The notes beneath the pieces were generated by a model. It saw nothing but the letters and a program-made list of their open reading frames with translations. It had not been told where the DNA came from and did no database searches. DNA of 15,809 nucleotides from Aquificota bacterium (GTDB lineage: Bacteria; Aquificota; Aquificia; Aquificales; Aquificaceae): the NCBI GenBank assembly GCA_013153455.1, contig JAADEK010000001.1, forward strand, positions 1-15,809, read 5' to 3'. Each line of letters starts with the position of its first letter. The stretch's first letter is position 1. Made by a program: the position numbers and the translations under genes. Positions 1 to 6,133 of this stretch are shown one piece after another.

Positions 1-821
1 AGGCGGGCTATCTGGCGCGCTATGTTGTTCATGCGCCTTATGTATCTCGCCCGCTCTTGAACCGAAAGCGCGCCCCTCGCGTCAAGGATGTTGAATATGT
101 GCGAGCACTTGAGGAGGTAATCGTAAGCGGGGTATACGAGCTCTTCCTTTACGAGCCTTCGCGACTCGTTCTCAAACATCTCGTAAGCCCGAAAGAGCAT
201 ATCCGTGTCCGCAAGCTCAAAGTTGTATTTACTCCACTCCCACTCGGGGCGCTTGAATATATCGCCGTATGTGATTCCCTCCTTCCACTCTATATCAAAG
301 ACGCTGTCCTTGTTCTGTATATACATAGCTATGCGCTCAAGCCCGTAAGTAATCTCAACGGAAATCTCCTTAAGGTCTATCCCCCCCGCTTGTTGGAAAT
401 ACGTAAACTGCGTTATCTCCATACCGTCAAGCCAAACCTCCCAACCGAGTCCCCAAGCCCCGAGCGTCGGGCTCTCCCAGTCGTCCTCAACGAAGCGTAT
501 ATCGTGCTCCCTCGGGTCTATACCTAAGCTTTTCAGGCTTTCAAGGTAAATCTCTTGTGGGTCTTGGGGTGCGGGCTTTAGTATTACCTGAAACTGGTAG
601 TAGTGTTGGAGGCGGTTCGGGTTTTCCCCGTATCGCCCGTCTTGTGGTCTTCGGGAGGGCTCAACGTATGCGACGTTCCAAGGCTTTGAGTCAAGGACCT
701 TCAAAAAGGTAGCGGGGTTCATCGTCCCCGCGCCCACTTCAAGGTCGTAAGGTTGCCAAACGAGACATCCCTTCTGAGCCCAGAACTTCTGAAGGTTCAT
801 TATTATATCTTGAAAATACAT
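1..821 (-). CDS. glyQ: Glycine--tRNA ligase alpha subunit, 3' end cut by window edge
   Basis: This is the catalytic alpha subunit of the bacterial alpha2-beta2 glycyl-tRNA synthetase, which charges tRNA-Gly in the cytoplasm together with GlyS. I translated it from the reverse strand because the frame stays open to the window edge. It begins [19 protein letters not shown] and continues with family blocks: [33 protein letters not shown], a [19 protein letters not shown] block, [11 protein letters not shown] and, near the edge, RYIRRMNN. About 273 residues are visible; the family runs roughly 285-300, so only the last few residues are missing. The ATG at 821 gives the usual N-terminus. No Shine-Dalgarno is visible; a TATAAT lies 8 nt before the ATG. 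glyS is not in the window. It is the last gene seen in the minus-strand series from hom. Confidence 0.95.
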   Translation of the reverse strand, partial: MYFQDIIMNLQKFWAQKGCLVWQPYDLEVGAGTMNPATFLKVLDSKPWNVAYVEPSRRPQDGRYGENPNRLQHYYQFQVILKPAPQDPQEIYLESLKSLGIDPREHDIRFVEDDWESPTLGAWGLGWEVWLDGMEITQFTYFQQAGGIDLKEISVEITYGLERIAMYIQNKDSVFDIEWKEGITYGDIFKRPEWEWSKYNFELADTDMLFRAYEMFENESRRLVKEELVYPAYDYLLKCSHIFNILDARGALSVQERARYIRRMNNIARQIAR

Positions 822-829
822 GAGTATTA

Positions 830-850
830 ATTATAGAACCCCTTCGGGGT
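830..850 (-). promoter_or_regulatory. Candidate glyQ -10 box next to a small hairpin
   Basis: Read on the minus strand, a perfect hairpin ACCCC-GAA-GGGGT (850 to 838) lies just after the stop codon of the thioredoxin-like gene. It is followed by TTC and then TATAAT (835 to 830), which ends 8 nt before the glyQ ATG. The hexamer is consensus but no good -35 sits at 16-18 nt. The hairpin may weaken read-through from upstream, but it has only 5 bp and no proper U-tract, so I do not call it a terminator. The 8-nt spacing would give an almost leaderless glyQ mRNA. Confidence 0.4.
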
Positions 851-854
851 GGTT

Positions 855-1118
855 TTAGACACCTTCCTCTATCGCCTTTCTCGCCTCTTGCTCGCTCGGA
901 ACGCCGACAAAGGCGAGCTTACCGTCTATGACCGTTGAGGGGACGCTCCTTACCATGAGCTTTGTGACCCAATACCTGCCCTCAGGGGTTCCGATATCAA
1001 GAACCTCATACTTAAAGCCGTATTCCTCCTGAAGACGCCTCCAAAGGGCGTCCGCGTGAGGACACGTGGGACACCATTGAGAGACGAGAAGTATAACGTG
1101 CCTGTCGCTCGCCCCCAT
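855..1118 (-). CDS. Small thioredoxin/glutaredoxin-like protein with CPTC motif
   Basis: This is an 87-residue single-domain thiol-disulfide protein. The thioredoxin-fold features visible are an N-terminal beta strand (HVILLVSQW), the redox pair C16-P-T-C19, a central LDIGTPEG segment and a VRSVPST block with the likely cis-proline at residue 60. It lacks the extra helices of full thioredoxin, so it is closer in size to glutaredoxin-like or mini-thioredoxin proteins. I chose the ATG at 1118 because it overlaps the stop of the upstream gcvH-like gene (TGATG), typical of translational coupling; an in-frame ATG at 1148 would add 10 residues inside the neighbour. The tight coupling suggests it acts on, or with, the lipoyl protein whose C-terminus carries a CxxC. 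That partnership is inferred. Confidence 0.85.
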   Translation of the reverse strand: MGASDRHVILLVSQWCPTCPHADALWRRLQEEYGFKYEVLDIGTPEGRYWVTKLMVRSVPSTVIDGKLAFVGVPSEQEARKAIEEGV

Positions 1119-1603
1119 CACACGCACCTCATACAGACGATATCCCACTCGTCTATGTGCTTTTTCATCTCTTCGTAAGCTTTGTCTCCCGTGAGAAGCT
1201 CCGAGAGGTCACGCTTGAGCGTTTCCTCGCTCGTGGGCTTTATCTTAACAATCCAAGCCTCTCCGTATGGGTCTATGTTTATGAAGTTGGGGTCTTCAAC
1301 GACCTTCGGGTTTACCTCAACGATTTCCCCCTCAACGAGCGCGGGGACGGGTCCCGCCCACTTTCCGCTCTCAAGCGTTGCGACGGGCTTCCCCTTCTTT
1401 ACCTTAGTCCCGGGGTTCTTTACGCGTATGTGCAAAAGCCTGCCCGCACGGGTTTGACCCACGTCCGTGAGCCCGAGCGTTACGGTTCCGTCCTCGTTTA
1501 CGCGCACCCAGACCTGATTTTCTATATCGTAGTAAAGGTCCTTCGGTATAACACAGCCTTGATACTCCCACGCGGTTCCGAGGTCCTTCTCTTGAGCGCC
1601 CAT
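1118..1603 (-). CDS. gcvH: GcvH-like lipoyl-carrier protein with C-terminal CxxC tail
   Basis: This is a lipoate-bearing H-protein family member. In the glycine cleavage system H protein carries the aminomethyl group on a lipoyl-lysine between GcvP, GcvT and Lpd; related LbpA proteins serve Hdr-like sulfur oxidation. Visible are the lead-in VWVRVNEDGTVTLGLTDVGQ, the lipoylation loop LESGKWAGPVPA with K81 as the modified lysine, and the GEIVEVNPKVVEDPNFIN block. The core is normal, but at 161 residues it is about 30 longer than usual H proteins. The extra C-terminal helix-rich tail ends in IVCMRCV (Cys157, Cys160); another Cys is at 17. It starts a two-gene unit with the CPTC protein. No other glycine-cleavage gene is nearby, so a role outside glycine cleavage is plausible. 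The symbol reflects family, not proven role. Confidence 0.88.
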   Translation of the reverse strand: MGAQEKDLGTAWEYQGCVIPKDLYYDIENQVWVRVNEDGTVTLGLTDVGQTRAGRLLHIRVKNPGTKVKKGKPVATLESGKWAGPVPALVEGEIVEVNPKVVEDPNFINIDPYGEAWIVKIKPTSEETLKRDLSELLTGDKAYEEMKKHIDEWDIVCMRCV

Positions 1604-1612
1604 TTCCTTTTT

Positions 1613-1641
1613 ATTTTATGAGCAGGCTCAGGGTAAATCAA
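1613..1641 (-). promoter_or_regulatory. Promoter of the gcvH-like gene
   Basis: On the minus strand, TTGATT (1641 to 1636) is followed by exactly 17 nt and TAAAAT (1618 to 1613), a good sigma-70-type arrangement. Only 9 nt (AAAAAGGAA) separate the -10 from the ATG at 1603, so the transcript should start within about 3 nt of the start codon. The AAGGA-like string is too close to the ATG to act as a normal ribosome-binding site. The spacer contains the inverted repeat TGAGC-CT-GCTCA (1630 to 1619), which could be a repressor site or chance. Confidence 0.65.
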
Positions 1642-1674
1642 CATTTACTTATTTAATGAGGGTATAAGAGAATT

Positions 1675-2001
1675 TTATAGCTTCACCCTCTGCGCGGGTT
1701 TGGGTGTTATCACAGCCTCAACCACGGAGTCCTCAAGAGCCCTAAAACCGTGTAGCTCACCCGGCTCGTAAAAGACCGTATCCCCCGCACCCACTTCCCT
1801 CTCTTCGTTCTCCTTCCCGAGGAAGAAATTGAGCCTGCCCTTTAGGACTGTTATGTAAACACTTGAGGGTGAGCTGTGGGGCTTTATCTCCTGCCCAGCC
1901 TTCAGGTAGAACCTGACGACCTTCGCGTTTTCATCCTCGTAAACGACCTCGCTCACGGGCTTTTCCCCGAACCTTTCCTCAAGACGCTTTATCACACCCA
2001 T
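1675..2001 (-). CDS. Small single-domain cupin protein
   Basis: This is a 108-residue protein with one conserved beta-barrel (cupin_2-like) domain spanning nearly all of it. Cupin motif 1 is seen at about residues 34-60 (KAGQEIKPHSSPSSVYITVLKG) with H42 as a likely metal ligand. Motif 2 is at about 71-88 (GAGDTVFYEPGELHGF) with H84. The usual second His of motif 1 is replaced by Ser/Tyr in this region, so metal binding may be altered. Such small cupins can be sensors, isomerases or dioxygenase-like enzymes, and the sequence alone does not say which. It follows argB by 25 nt. No Shine-Dalgarno is seen; a TATTAT lies 6 nt before the ATG but lacks a clear -35, so it may be read from the argB transcript or from its own weak promoter. 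Confidence 0.8.
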   Translation of the reverse strand: MGVIKRLEERFGEKPVSEVVYEDENAKVVRFYLKAGQEIKPHSSPSSVYITVLKGRLNFFLGKENEEREVGAGDTVFYEPGELHGFRALEDSVVEAVITPKPAQRVKL

Positions 2002-2026
2002 ACTTTAATAATAAGTGATTGTTTAC

Positions 2027-2920
2027 TCAAATAACCACCTCCGTCCCTATCCCCTCTTTCGTAAAAACCTCAAGCAGGATTGAATGCCTTATCCTCCCGT
2101 CTATTATGTGAACCTTCTTAACACCCCTGTCAAGCGCGCGAAGCGCGGACCTCACCTTCGGTATCATACCCTCCCTTATCACACCCTCCCTTATGAGCCT
2201 CTCCGCTTCGCTCTTTTTCAGCGTCGGTATAAGATTACCCTTTTCGTCCTTCACCCCTTGGGTATCGGTGAGGTATATGAGCTTTTCCGCCCGAAGCTCG
2301 GAAGCTATCTCCGAAGCTGCTATATCCGCGTTTATGTTGTAAGCCTCGCCCTCGTCCCCCACCCCTATCGGGGCTATTACGGGTATAAAGTTGTGCTCAA
2401 GGAGGGTAAAGATAAGCTCCTCGTTTACGTCCGTTATCTCACCTACAAAGCCTATATCCTCTCTCGGAACGGGAAGACCCATCTCGGAAAAATACCTTTC
2501 CTTGTCAAGCTTCCTCGCCTTCAGGAGCCTCCCGTCCCTGCCAGACAGACCCACCGCGTAAACCTTCTCACCGCTAAAACGGTTTATGAGCGCGACGATA
2601 TCCTTGTTGATATCACCCGAGAGAACCATCTCAACGACATGCATCGTAAGCTCATCCGTCTTCCTTATCCCCCCTACAAAGGAGGGTTTTATACCGAAAA
2701 GCTCAAGCGCTTTACTTATCTGGGGACCCCCGCCGTGAACTATCACGGGATTTATCCCTACGTATTTGAGGAGAACCACATCCTTTGCGAAGCTCTCCCT
2801 TAGCTCCTCGTCGTGCATGGCGGAACCGCCGTATTTTATGACGAATACCTTCCCGTGAAATTCCCGTATATAGGGGAGGGCTTCTTGGAGTATGTTAGCC
2901 TTCTGGATTAGGTCTTTCAT
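2027..2920 (-). CDS. argB: Acetylglutamate kinase
   Basis: ArgB phosphorylates N-acetyl-L-glutamate with ATP, the second step of arginine synthesis, in the cytoplasm. The 297-residue protein shows the amino-acid-kinase fold markers: VIKYGGSAM at 27-35 with catalytic K29, VIVHGGGPQ at 59-67, the AVGLSGRDG block, the NAG-binding stretch around AYNINADIAASEIA, and YLTDTQGVKD near the nucleotide site. The N-terminal helix preceding the core (IQKANILQEALPYIREFHGK) resembles that of hexameric, arginine-inhibited enzymes, so feedback inhibition by arginine is likely; this is inferred from family knowledge. Its ATG overlaps the stop of the upstream thiamine-binding gene (ATGA), indicating coupled translation. 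The length is normal and nothing is missing. Confidence 0.97.
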   Translation of the reverse strand: MKDLIQKANILQEALPYIREFHGKVFVIKYGGSAMHDEELRESFAKDVVLLKYVGINPVIVHGGGPQISKALELFGIKPSFVGGIRKTDELTMHVVEMVLSGDINKDIVALINRFSGEKVYAVGLSGRDGRLLKARKLDKERYFSEMGLPVPREDIGFVGEITDVNEELIFTLLEHNFIPVIAPIGVGDEGEAYNINADIAASEIASELRAEKLIYLTDTQGVKDEKGNLIPTLKKSEAERLIREGVIREGMIPKVRSALRALDRGVKKVHIIDGRIRHSILLEVFTKEGIGTEVVI

Positions 2921-3249
2921 CTATCTTCGCCCGAGAGCGTCTTTATCTCCCTTCCGAGCTTTTCCTGAACGGATTTTACCTTTTGTGTGAGCCGACCGCT
3001 CTTTCCCTTCCTGTAGTCTATCTTCATCGTTATTGATATGCGGTTGCAGTCCTCCTTCAGGGCTTCAAAGCCCTTCTTTAAAACCTCCATAACCTCGTCC
3101 CAATCCTCACCCTCTATAATCGTCCCCATAGGGGTAAGGACGTATGGAAGACCTGACTTGTCAACGATGTCAACCACACGGGCTACGTATTTACTAACGC
3201 TCTCTCCCTTACCGAGGGGTGTCATACTTACAAAGACGAGGAAACTCAT
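2917..3249 (-). CDS. MTH1187/YkoF-family thiamine-binding protein (UPF0045)
   Basis: This is a 110-residue protein of the MTH1187 family (DUF77), ferredoxin-like fold proteins that pair into tetramers and, in studied members, bind thiamine or its pyrimidine part. Family features are the N-terminal FVSMTPLGKGESVSKYVA, the VLTPMGTIIEGEDWDEVMEVL block with its conserved TPMGT, and the RISITMKIDYRKGKSGRL strand near the C-terminus. It lies 11 nt after hom and overlaps argB by four bases, so it is part of the amino-acid operon. The operon gives no obvious thiamine link. No Shine-Dalgarno is seen; TAAAAT, overlapping the hom stop, lies 8 nt before the ATG but without a good -35. Confidence 0.88.
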   Translation of the reverse strand: MSFLVFVSMTPLGKGESVSKYVARVVDIVDKSGLPYVLTPMGTIIEGEDWDEVMEVLKKGFEALKEDCNRISITMKIDYRKGKSGRLTQKVKSVQEKLGREIKTLSGEDR

Positions 3250-3260
3250 AAGGATATATT

Positions 3261-4565
3261 TTAGTAGGCTTCCTCCTCTACGCGGATGAGCACGGGCTTT
3301 CCTACAACGACCGGAAGCTCGCTTATGCGGGAAAGGGCGCTTTGGATATCTTGCTCGTATGCCTTGTGAGTAAGTATAACGAGCGGAACGACGGGCTCGT
3401 TTTCACTCCCCGCTATCTTGCAAACCATCTCCTTCTGGAGAACCGAAGCTATGCTTATGTTGTGCTCCGCAAGGACGCGAGCGACCGAAGCCAAAACCCC
3501 CGGCTTGTCCGGAACCGAGAACCTGAGATAATAGCGCGAGTAGAAGTTCTTCCTCACCCCGAGCTTCCTGCCTTCCCAATCTACGTAAACGGGTGTCCTC
3601 TTTTCACAGAGTAAAAACTTCCCCGCATCAACGATATCTGAAACAACCGCGGAAGCGGTCGGGTGTCCCCCCGCTCCCCTACCGTAGAACATCGTCTTTC
3701 CCACAAAGTCCCCCTCTATCATAACCGCGTTGTAGACGCCCGAGACCTTCGCGAGAGCCTCCTCTGTGTGTATGAAGGTCGGGTGAACCCTTATCTCTAT
3801 CTCGTCGTCAACCCTCTTAGCTATGGCGAGGAGCTTTAAGGTGTATCCGAGCTCCTTTCCGAGCTCAACGTCAAGCTTATCAACCCCCCTTATCCCCTCA
3901 ACGTATACATCCCCGAAGTCTATGTAGCTCCCGTATGCGAGCTCCGCGAGTATCGCTATCTTGTGAGCAGCGTCCCACCCGTCTATGTCAAGCGATGGGT
4001 CCGCCTCCGCGTATCCGAGCCTCTGGGCTTCCGAGAGCGCTTCCTCAAGCCCGAGCCCTCCCTCAAACATCCTCGTGAGGATGTAGTTCGTCGTTCCGTT
4101 CAGTATACCGAGTATGTTCTTTATCCTGTTCCCGACAAGTCCCTCCCGCAGAGCCTTTATGACGGGTATACCCCCTCCCACGGACGCCTCAAAACCTATA
4201 AAGGCGTTTTTTTCCTTTGCTTTCTCAAATATCTCCTTCCCTTCCTCCGCGAGGAGGTGCTTGTTAGCGGTAACGACGCACTTTCCCTCCTCAAGCGCGG
4301 AGAGTATCAACTCCTTCGCGAACGTCTTTCCTCCCACGAGCTCAACTACGATATCCGACTCCGAGAGAACCTCCCTGTAGTCGGTGGTCCTCAGCTCGCG
4401 TGGTATCTCAAACTCCCTCTCCTTTTCCCAGTTTAGGTCCGCAACCTTCGTAAGGACGAAGTCTATACCGGTCCTTTTCCTAATGAGCTCCCTGTTTGTG
4501 AGGAGTAGTTTAGCGGTGGCGGTTCCTACGGTCCCGCAACCGACTATCCCGACCCTTACTTGCAT
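3261..4565 (-). CDS. hom: Homoserine dehydrogenase with C-terminal ACT domain
   Basis: The enzyme reduces aspartate semialdehyde to homoserine with NAD(P)H on the way to threonine and methionine. The 434-residue chain shows an N-terminal Rossmann fold with G9-C-G11-T-V-G14, ANKHLLAEEG with K102, ASVGGGIPVIKALREG, the NGTTNYILTRM block at 156-166 and EADPSLDIDGWDAAHK (E187, D198 and K202 match catalytic residues of characterised enzymes). An ACT domain at about 349-425 (FSVPDKPGVLASVARVLAEH) suggests allosteric control, commonly by threonine. It is a stand-alone enzyme with no aspartokinase fused. It is the first gene of the minus-strand series. A strong promoter lies directly before it, its -10 six nt from the ATG, so the mRNA should be leaderless. 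Confidence 0.97.
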   Translation of the reverse strand: MQVRVGIVGCGTVGTATAKLLLTNRELIRKRTGIDFVLTKVADLNWEKEREFEIPRELRTTDYREVLSESDIVVELVGGKTFAKELILSALEEGKCVVTANKHLLAEEGKEIFEKAKEKNAFIGFEASVGGGIPVIKALREGLVGNRIKNILGILNGTTNYILTRMFEGGLGLEEALSEAQRLGYAEADPSLDIDGWDAAHKIAILAELAYGSYIDFGDVYVEGIRGVDKLDVELGKELGYTLKLLAIAKRVDDEIEIRVHPTFIHTEEALAKVSGVYNAVMIEGDFVGKTMFYGRGAGGHPTASAVVSDIVDAGKFLLCEKRTPVYVDWEGRKLGVRKNFYSRYYLRFSVPDKPGVLASVARVLAEHNISIASVLQKEMVCKIAGSENEPVVPLVILTHKAYEQDIQSALSRISELPVVVGKPVLIRVEEEAY

Positions 4566-4571
4566 AAGAGA

Positions 4572-4600
4572 ATTATCCTACACAACGCCCTCCCGAACAA
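4572..4600 (-). promoter_or_regulatory. hom promoter (leaderless arrangement)
   Basis: On the minus strand, TTGTTC (4600 to 4595), a 17-nt spacer and GATAAT (4577 to 4572) form a good -35/-10 pair. Six nt (TCTCTT) then lead to the hom ATG at 4565, which puts the expected transcription start on or next to the A of the ATG. Confidence 0.7.
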
Positions 4601-4619
4601 GGCAAAGCGGTCTTGCCTT
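4599..4619. repeat. Perfect 7-bp inverted repeat between divergent promoters
   Basis: AAGGCAA (4599-4605), 7 nt, TTGCCTT (4613-4619). The left arm touches the hom -35 (4595-4600) and the right arm contains the tRNA -35 (TTGCCT, 4613-4618). It could be an operator that controls both promoters, or simply reflect two similar -35 regions facing away from each other. Confidence 0.55.
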
Positions 4620-4641
4620 CGGACGAACTGAGCAGTATAAT
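4613..4641 (+). promoter_or_regulatory. tRNA promoter
   Basis: TTGCCT (4613-4618), a 17-nt spacer and a consensus TATAAT (4636-4641). Transcription should start near 4648, leaving a 5' leader of about 8 nt before the mature tRNA at 4656. It also drives the zinc-ribbon gene behind the tRNA. Confidence 0.75.
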
Positions 4642-4655
4642 AATTATTTAGGCTC

Positions 4656-4731
4656 GGGCGCGTAGCTCAATTGGCAGAGCGGGCGGCTCATAACCGCCCG
4701 GTTGGGGGTTCGAGTCCTCCCGCGCCCACCA
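4656..4731 (+). tRNA. tRNA-Met (CAT anticodon), elongator type
   Basis: This is a full 76-nt cloverleaf with encoded CCA. The acceptor GGGCGCG (4656-4662) pairs with CGCGCCC (4721-4727); A73 is followed by CCA. The D stem is GCTC/GAGC with a GG-containing loop. The anticodon stem GGCGG/CCGCC holds the loop CTCATAA, anticodon CAT. The T arm is GGGGG-TTCGAGT-CCTCC with one G-T wobble. The paired G1-C72 argues against initiator tRNA, which normally has an unpaired first position. A lysidine-modified tRNA-Ile2, also CAT in the gene, cannot be excluded from sequence alone. Its own promoter lies immediately upstream, and the next coding gene starts 8 nt after CCA. Confidence 0.93.
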
Positions 4732-4739
4732 CCTTCCCA

Positions 4740-5447
4740 ATGACAAAGGAAGAGGCAAAAATCCTCCTCAAGATTCAGGAGATAGACTTTGAAGCGGAGC
4801 GCATAAAGAACCGTCTAAAGAAGATAGAAGAAGAGGCTCAAAAGCTCAAAGAGGAGCTCTTTGCCCTGAGAAGGGAAAAGGAACTCCTCCTCAAGAAAAA
4901 GCAAGAGCTTGAGGAGCTAAAAAAATCCCTCAAAGAGGAGATACAAAGCGCGGAAGAGCAACTGAAGAGAACCGAAGAGAGGCTCATGAGCGCAACGAGG
5001 GACACCGAATACAGGGCTCTCCTCAGGGAAAAGGCTAAGCTTGAGGACAAGATACTAAAAAAGTCATACGAGCTTGATGAGGTTGAGAAGGAGCTTGAGA
5101 AGCTCGCCCAGAAGATAGACGAGACGATACCGAGGCTCCAGAGGCGCATAGAAGAGCTTGAGGAGGAGATAAAGGAGCTTGAAGTAGAGGAGAGCGTAGC
5201 CCACGCAAAACTCCACGAGCTTGCAAAGAAGAGAAAAGACGTAGTCGGTGAGGTTCCCGAGCACCTGAGGCGCTTTTACGAGGAGAACAAGGAGCACTTT
5301 GAGGGTCTTGTGGTCGTTCCGCTTGAGGACGAGGCTTGTTCGGGTTGCGGTATAAAGATACCGAGCGTTTTGCTCTCTAAGATGGTAAAGGAGGAAAGCA
5401 TAGAGCAGTGTCCCTCCTGCGGTAGGTTCGTCTACTACAGGCTCTGA
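4740..5447 (+). CDS. Coiled-coil protein with C4 zinc ribbon (zf-RING_7, DUF164/CdsZ type)
   Basis: This is a 235-residue protein. Residues about 4-175 are almost unbroken charged heptads (Glu/Lys/Leu/Arg), a long antiparallel coiled coil. A short linker (GEVPEHLRRFYEENKEHFEGLVVVPL) then leads to a C-terminal zinc ribbon with C200-x2-C203 and C224-x2-C227. This is the architecture of the widespread DUF164 family (CT398/CdsZ in Chlamydia, HP0958 in Helicobacter), reported to bind nucleic acid or RpoN/flagellar factors; the role here is unknown. I chose the ATG at 4740: the frame is open upstream but that stretch is the tRNA. With only 8 nt between the tRNA CCA and the ATG and no Shine-Dalgarno, the mRNA would be nearly leaderless after tRNA removal. 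Its 3' end overlaps convergent modC by 13 nt. Confidence 0.88.
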   Translation: MTKEEAKILLKIQEIDFEAERIKNRLKKIEEEAQKLKEELFALRREKELLLKKKQELEELKKSLKEEIQSAEEQLKRTEERLMSATRDTEYRALLREKAKLEDKILKKSYELDEVEKELEKLAQKIDETIPRLQRRIEELEEEIKELEVEESVAHAKLHELAKKRKDVVGEVPEHLRRFYEENKEHFEGLVVVPLEDEACSGCGIKIPSVLLSKMVKEESIEQCPSCGRFVYYRL

Positions 5448-6133
5448 GTAAATACCCCGAGTATCCTCTTGAGGTCTATGTATCTCTCAACGATTTCCCT
5501 CCCGCCCTCCGCTATCTTCTTGCCTTTGTCCATGAGGAAGAACCTCTCCCCGAGATACAGGGCTTCAAAGGGGTCGTGCGTTATTATCACGAGGGGTCTG
5601 TCAAAGCGGACACTTTTTACGAAGTCCATTACCTCAACCTTTGTCTTGAAGTCAAGCGAGGAGAAAGGCTCATCCATCAGTATAGCCCGGGGGTTGTAGG
5701 CAAGGGCGCGCGCTATAGCAACCCTCTGGCGCTGTCCACCCGAAAGCTCGTCGGGAAACTTATCCCCGAGACCGGAAAGCCCGAAACGCTCAAGGAGTTC
5801 ATCAACACCGAAAGGCGGGTTTTTCGCTTTCTTCAGTGCGAACTCTATGTTCCGCCTCACGGTCATGTGGGGAAAGAGGTTGTGTTGCTGAAATACGACC
5901 CCGAGCCTCCTCCTTTGAGGGGGTAAAAAGACGTTTCTTTCTGTGTCCATAAAGACCTCATCACAGCACCTCATAAAGCCCCAATCGGGTTTTTCAAGCC
6001 CGCACATCACCCTCAAGGTAGTCGTCTTACCGCACCCTGAGGGTCCGAGGATAACGTTGAACCCCTTTATGAACTCAAACTCCCCCTCTATCGTTATGTT
6101 GGGAAAGCTTTTCCTGAAGCGTAGCTGTATCAT
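5435..6133 (-). CDS. modC: ABC transporter ATPase, molybdate type (ModC-like), no TOBE domain
   Basis: This is the nucleotide-binding subunit of an ABC importer. The 232 residues contain the complete ATPase: Walker A GPSGCGKTT (30-38), Q-loop VFQQHNLFPHMTV (80-92), signature LSGGQRQRVAIARAL (130-144), Walker B ILMDEPFSSLD (151-161) and the H-loop with H186. E. coli ModC is about 350 residues with a C-terminal molybdate-binding TOBE region; this protein ends soon after the ATPase core, so it lacks that domain. Assignment to molybdate/tungstate rests on ATPase type plus the modA gene two genes upstream. Sulfate or spermidine-type ATPases are related alternatives. It overlaps gltX by ATGA and the convergent zinc-ribbon gene by 13 nt. 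No permease gene (modB) is in the window. Confidence 0.85.
   Translation of the reverse strand: MIQLRFRKSFPNITIEGEFEFIKGFNVILGPSGCGKTTTLRVMCGLEKPDWGFMRCCDEVFMDTERNVFLPPQRRRLGVVFQQHNLFPHMTVRRNIEFALKKAKNPPFGVDELLERFGLSGLGDKFPDELSGGQRQRVAIARALAYNPRAILMDEPFSSLDFKTKVEVMDFVKSVRFDRPLVIITHDPFEALYLGERFFLMDKGKKIAEGGREIVERYIDLKRILGVFTQSL

Noticed and set aside
57..527. 156-codon open frame on the plus strand
   Set aside because: It lies fully antisense to glyQ, whose reverse-strand translation matches the family throughout; the frame has no recognisable product.
838..850. Hairpin read as an intrinsic terminator after the CPTC gene
   Set aside because: The stem is only 5 bp and the following bases (TTCTATAATT) are not a real U-tract.
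1119..1148. Upstream ATG at 1148 for the CPTC protein
   Set aside because: ATG 1118 overlaps the previous stop as TGATG and gives a compact thioredoxin-fold start; the extra 10 residues look like neighbour-coded filler.
2084..2803. 239-codon open frame antisense to argB
   Set aside because: Codon bias of the real gene (few stop complements) keeps the opposite frame open; the translation is Tyr/Leu/Arg-rich with no motifs.
3963..4436. Open frames antisense to hom, and similar ones over gltX, radC and lysS
   Set aside because: All are shadows of well-matched genes on the other strand; none has a start signal or family features.
4671..4739. N-terminal extension of the zinc-ribbon protein starting at 4671
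   Set aside because: This stretch is the tRNA body; the protein starts naturally at ATG 4740.
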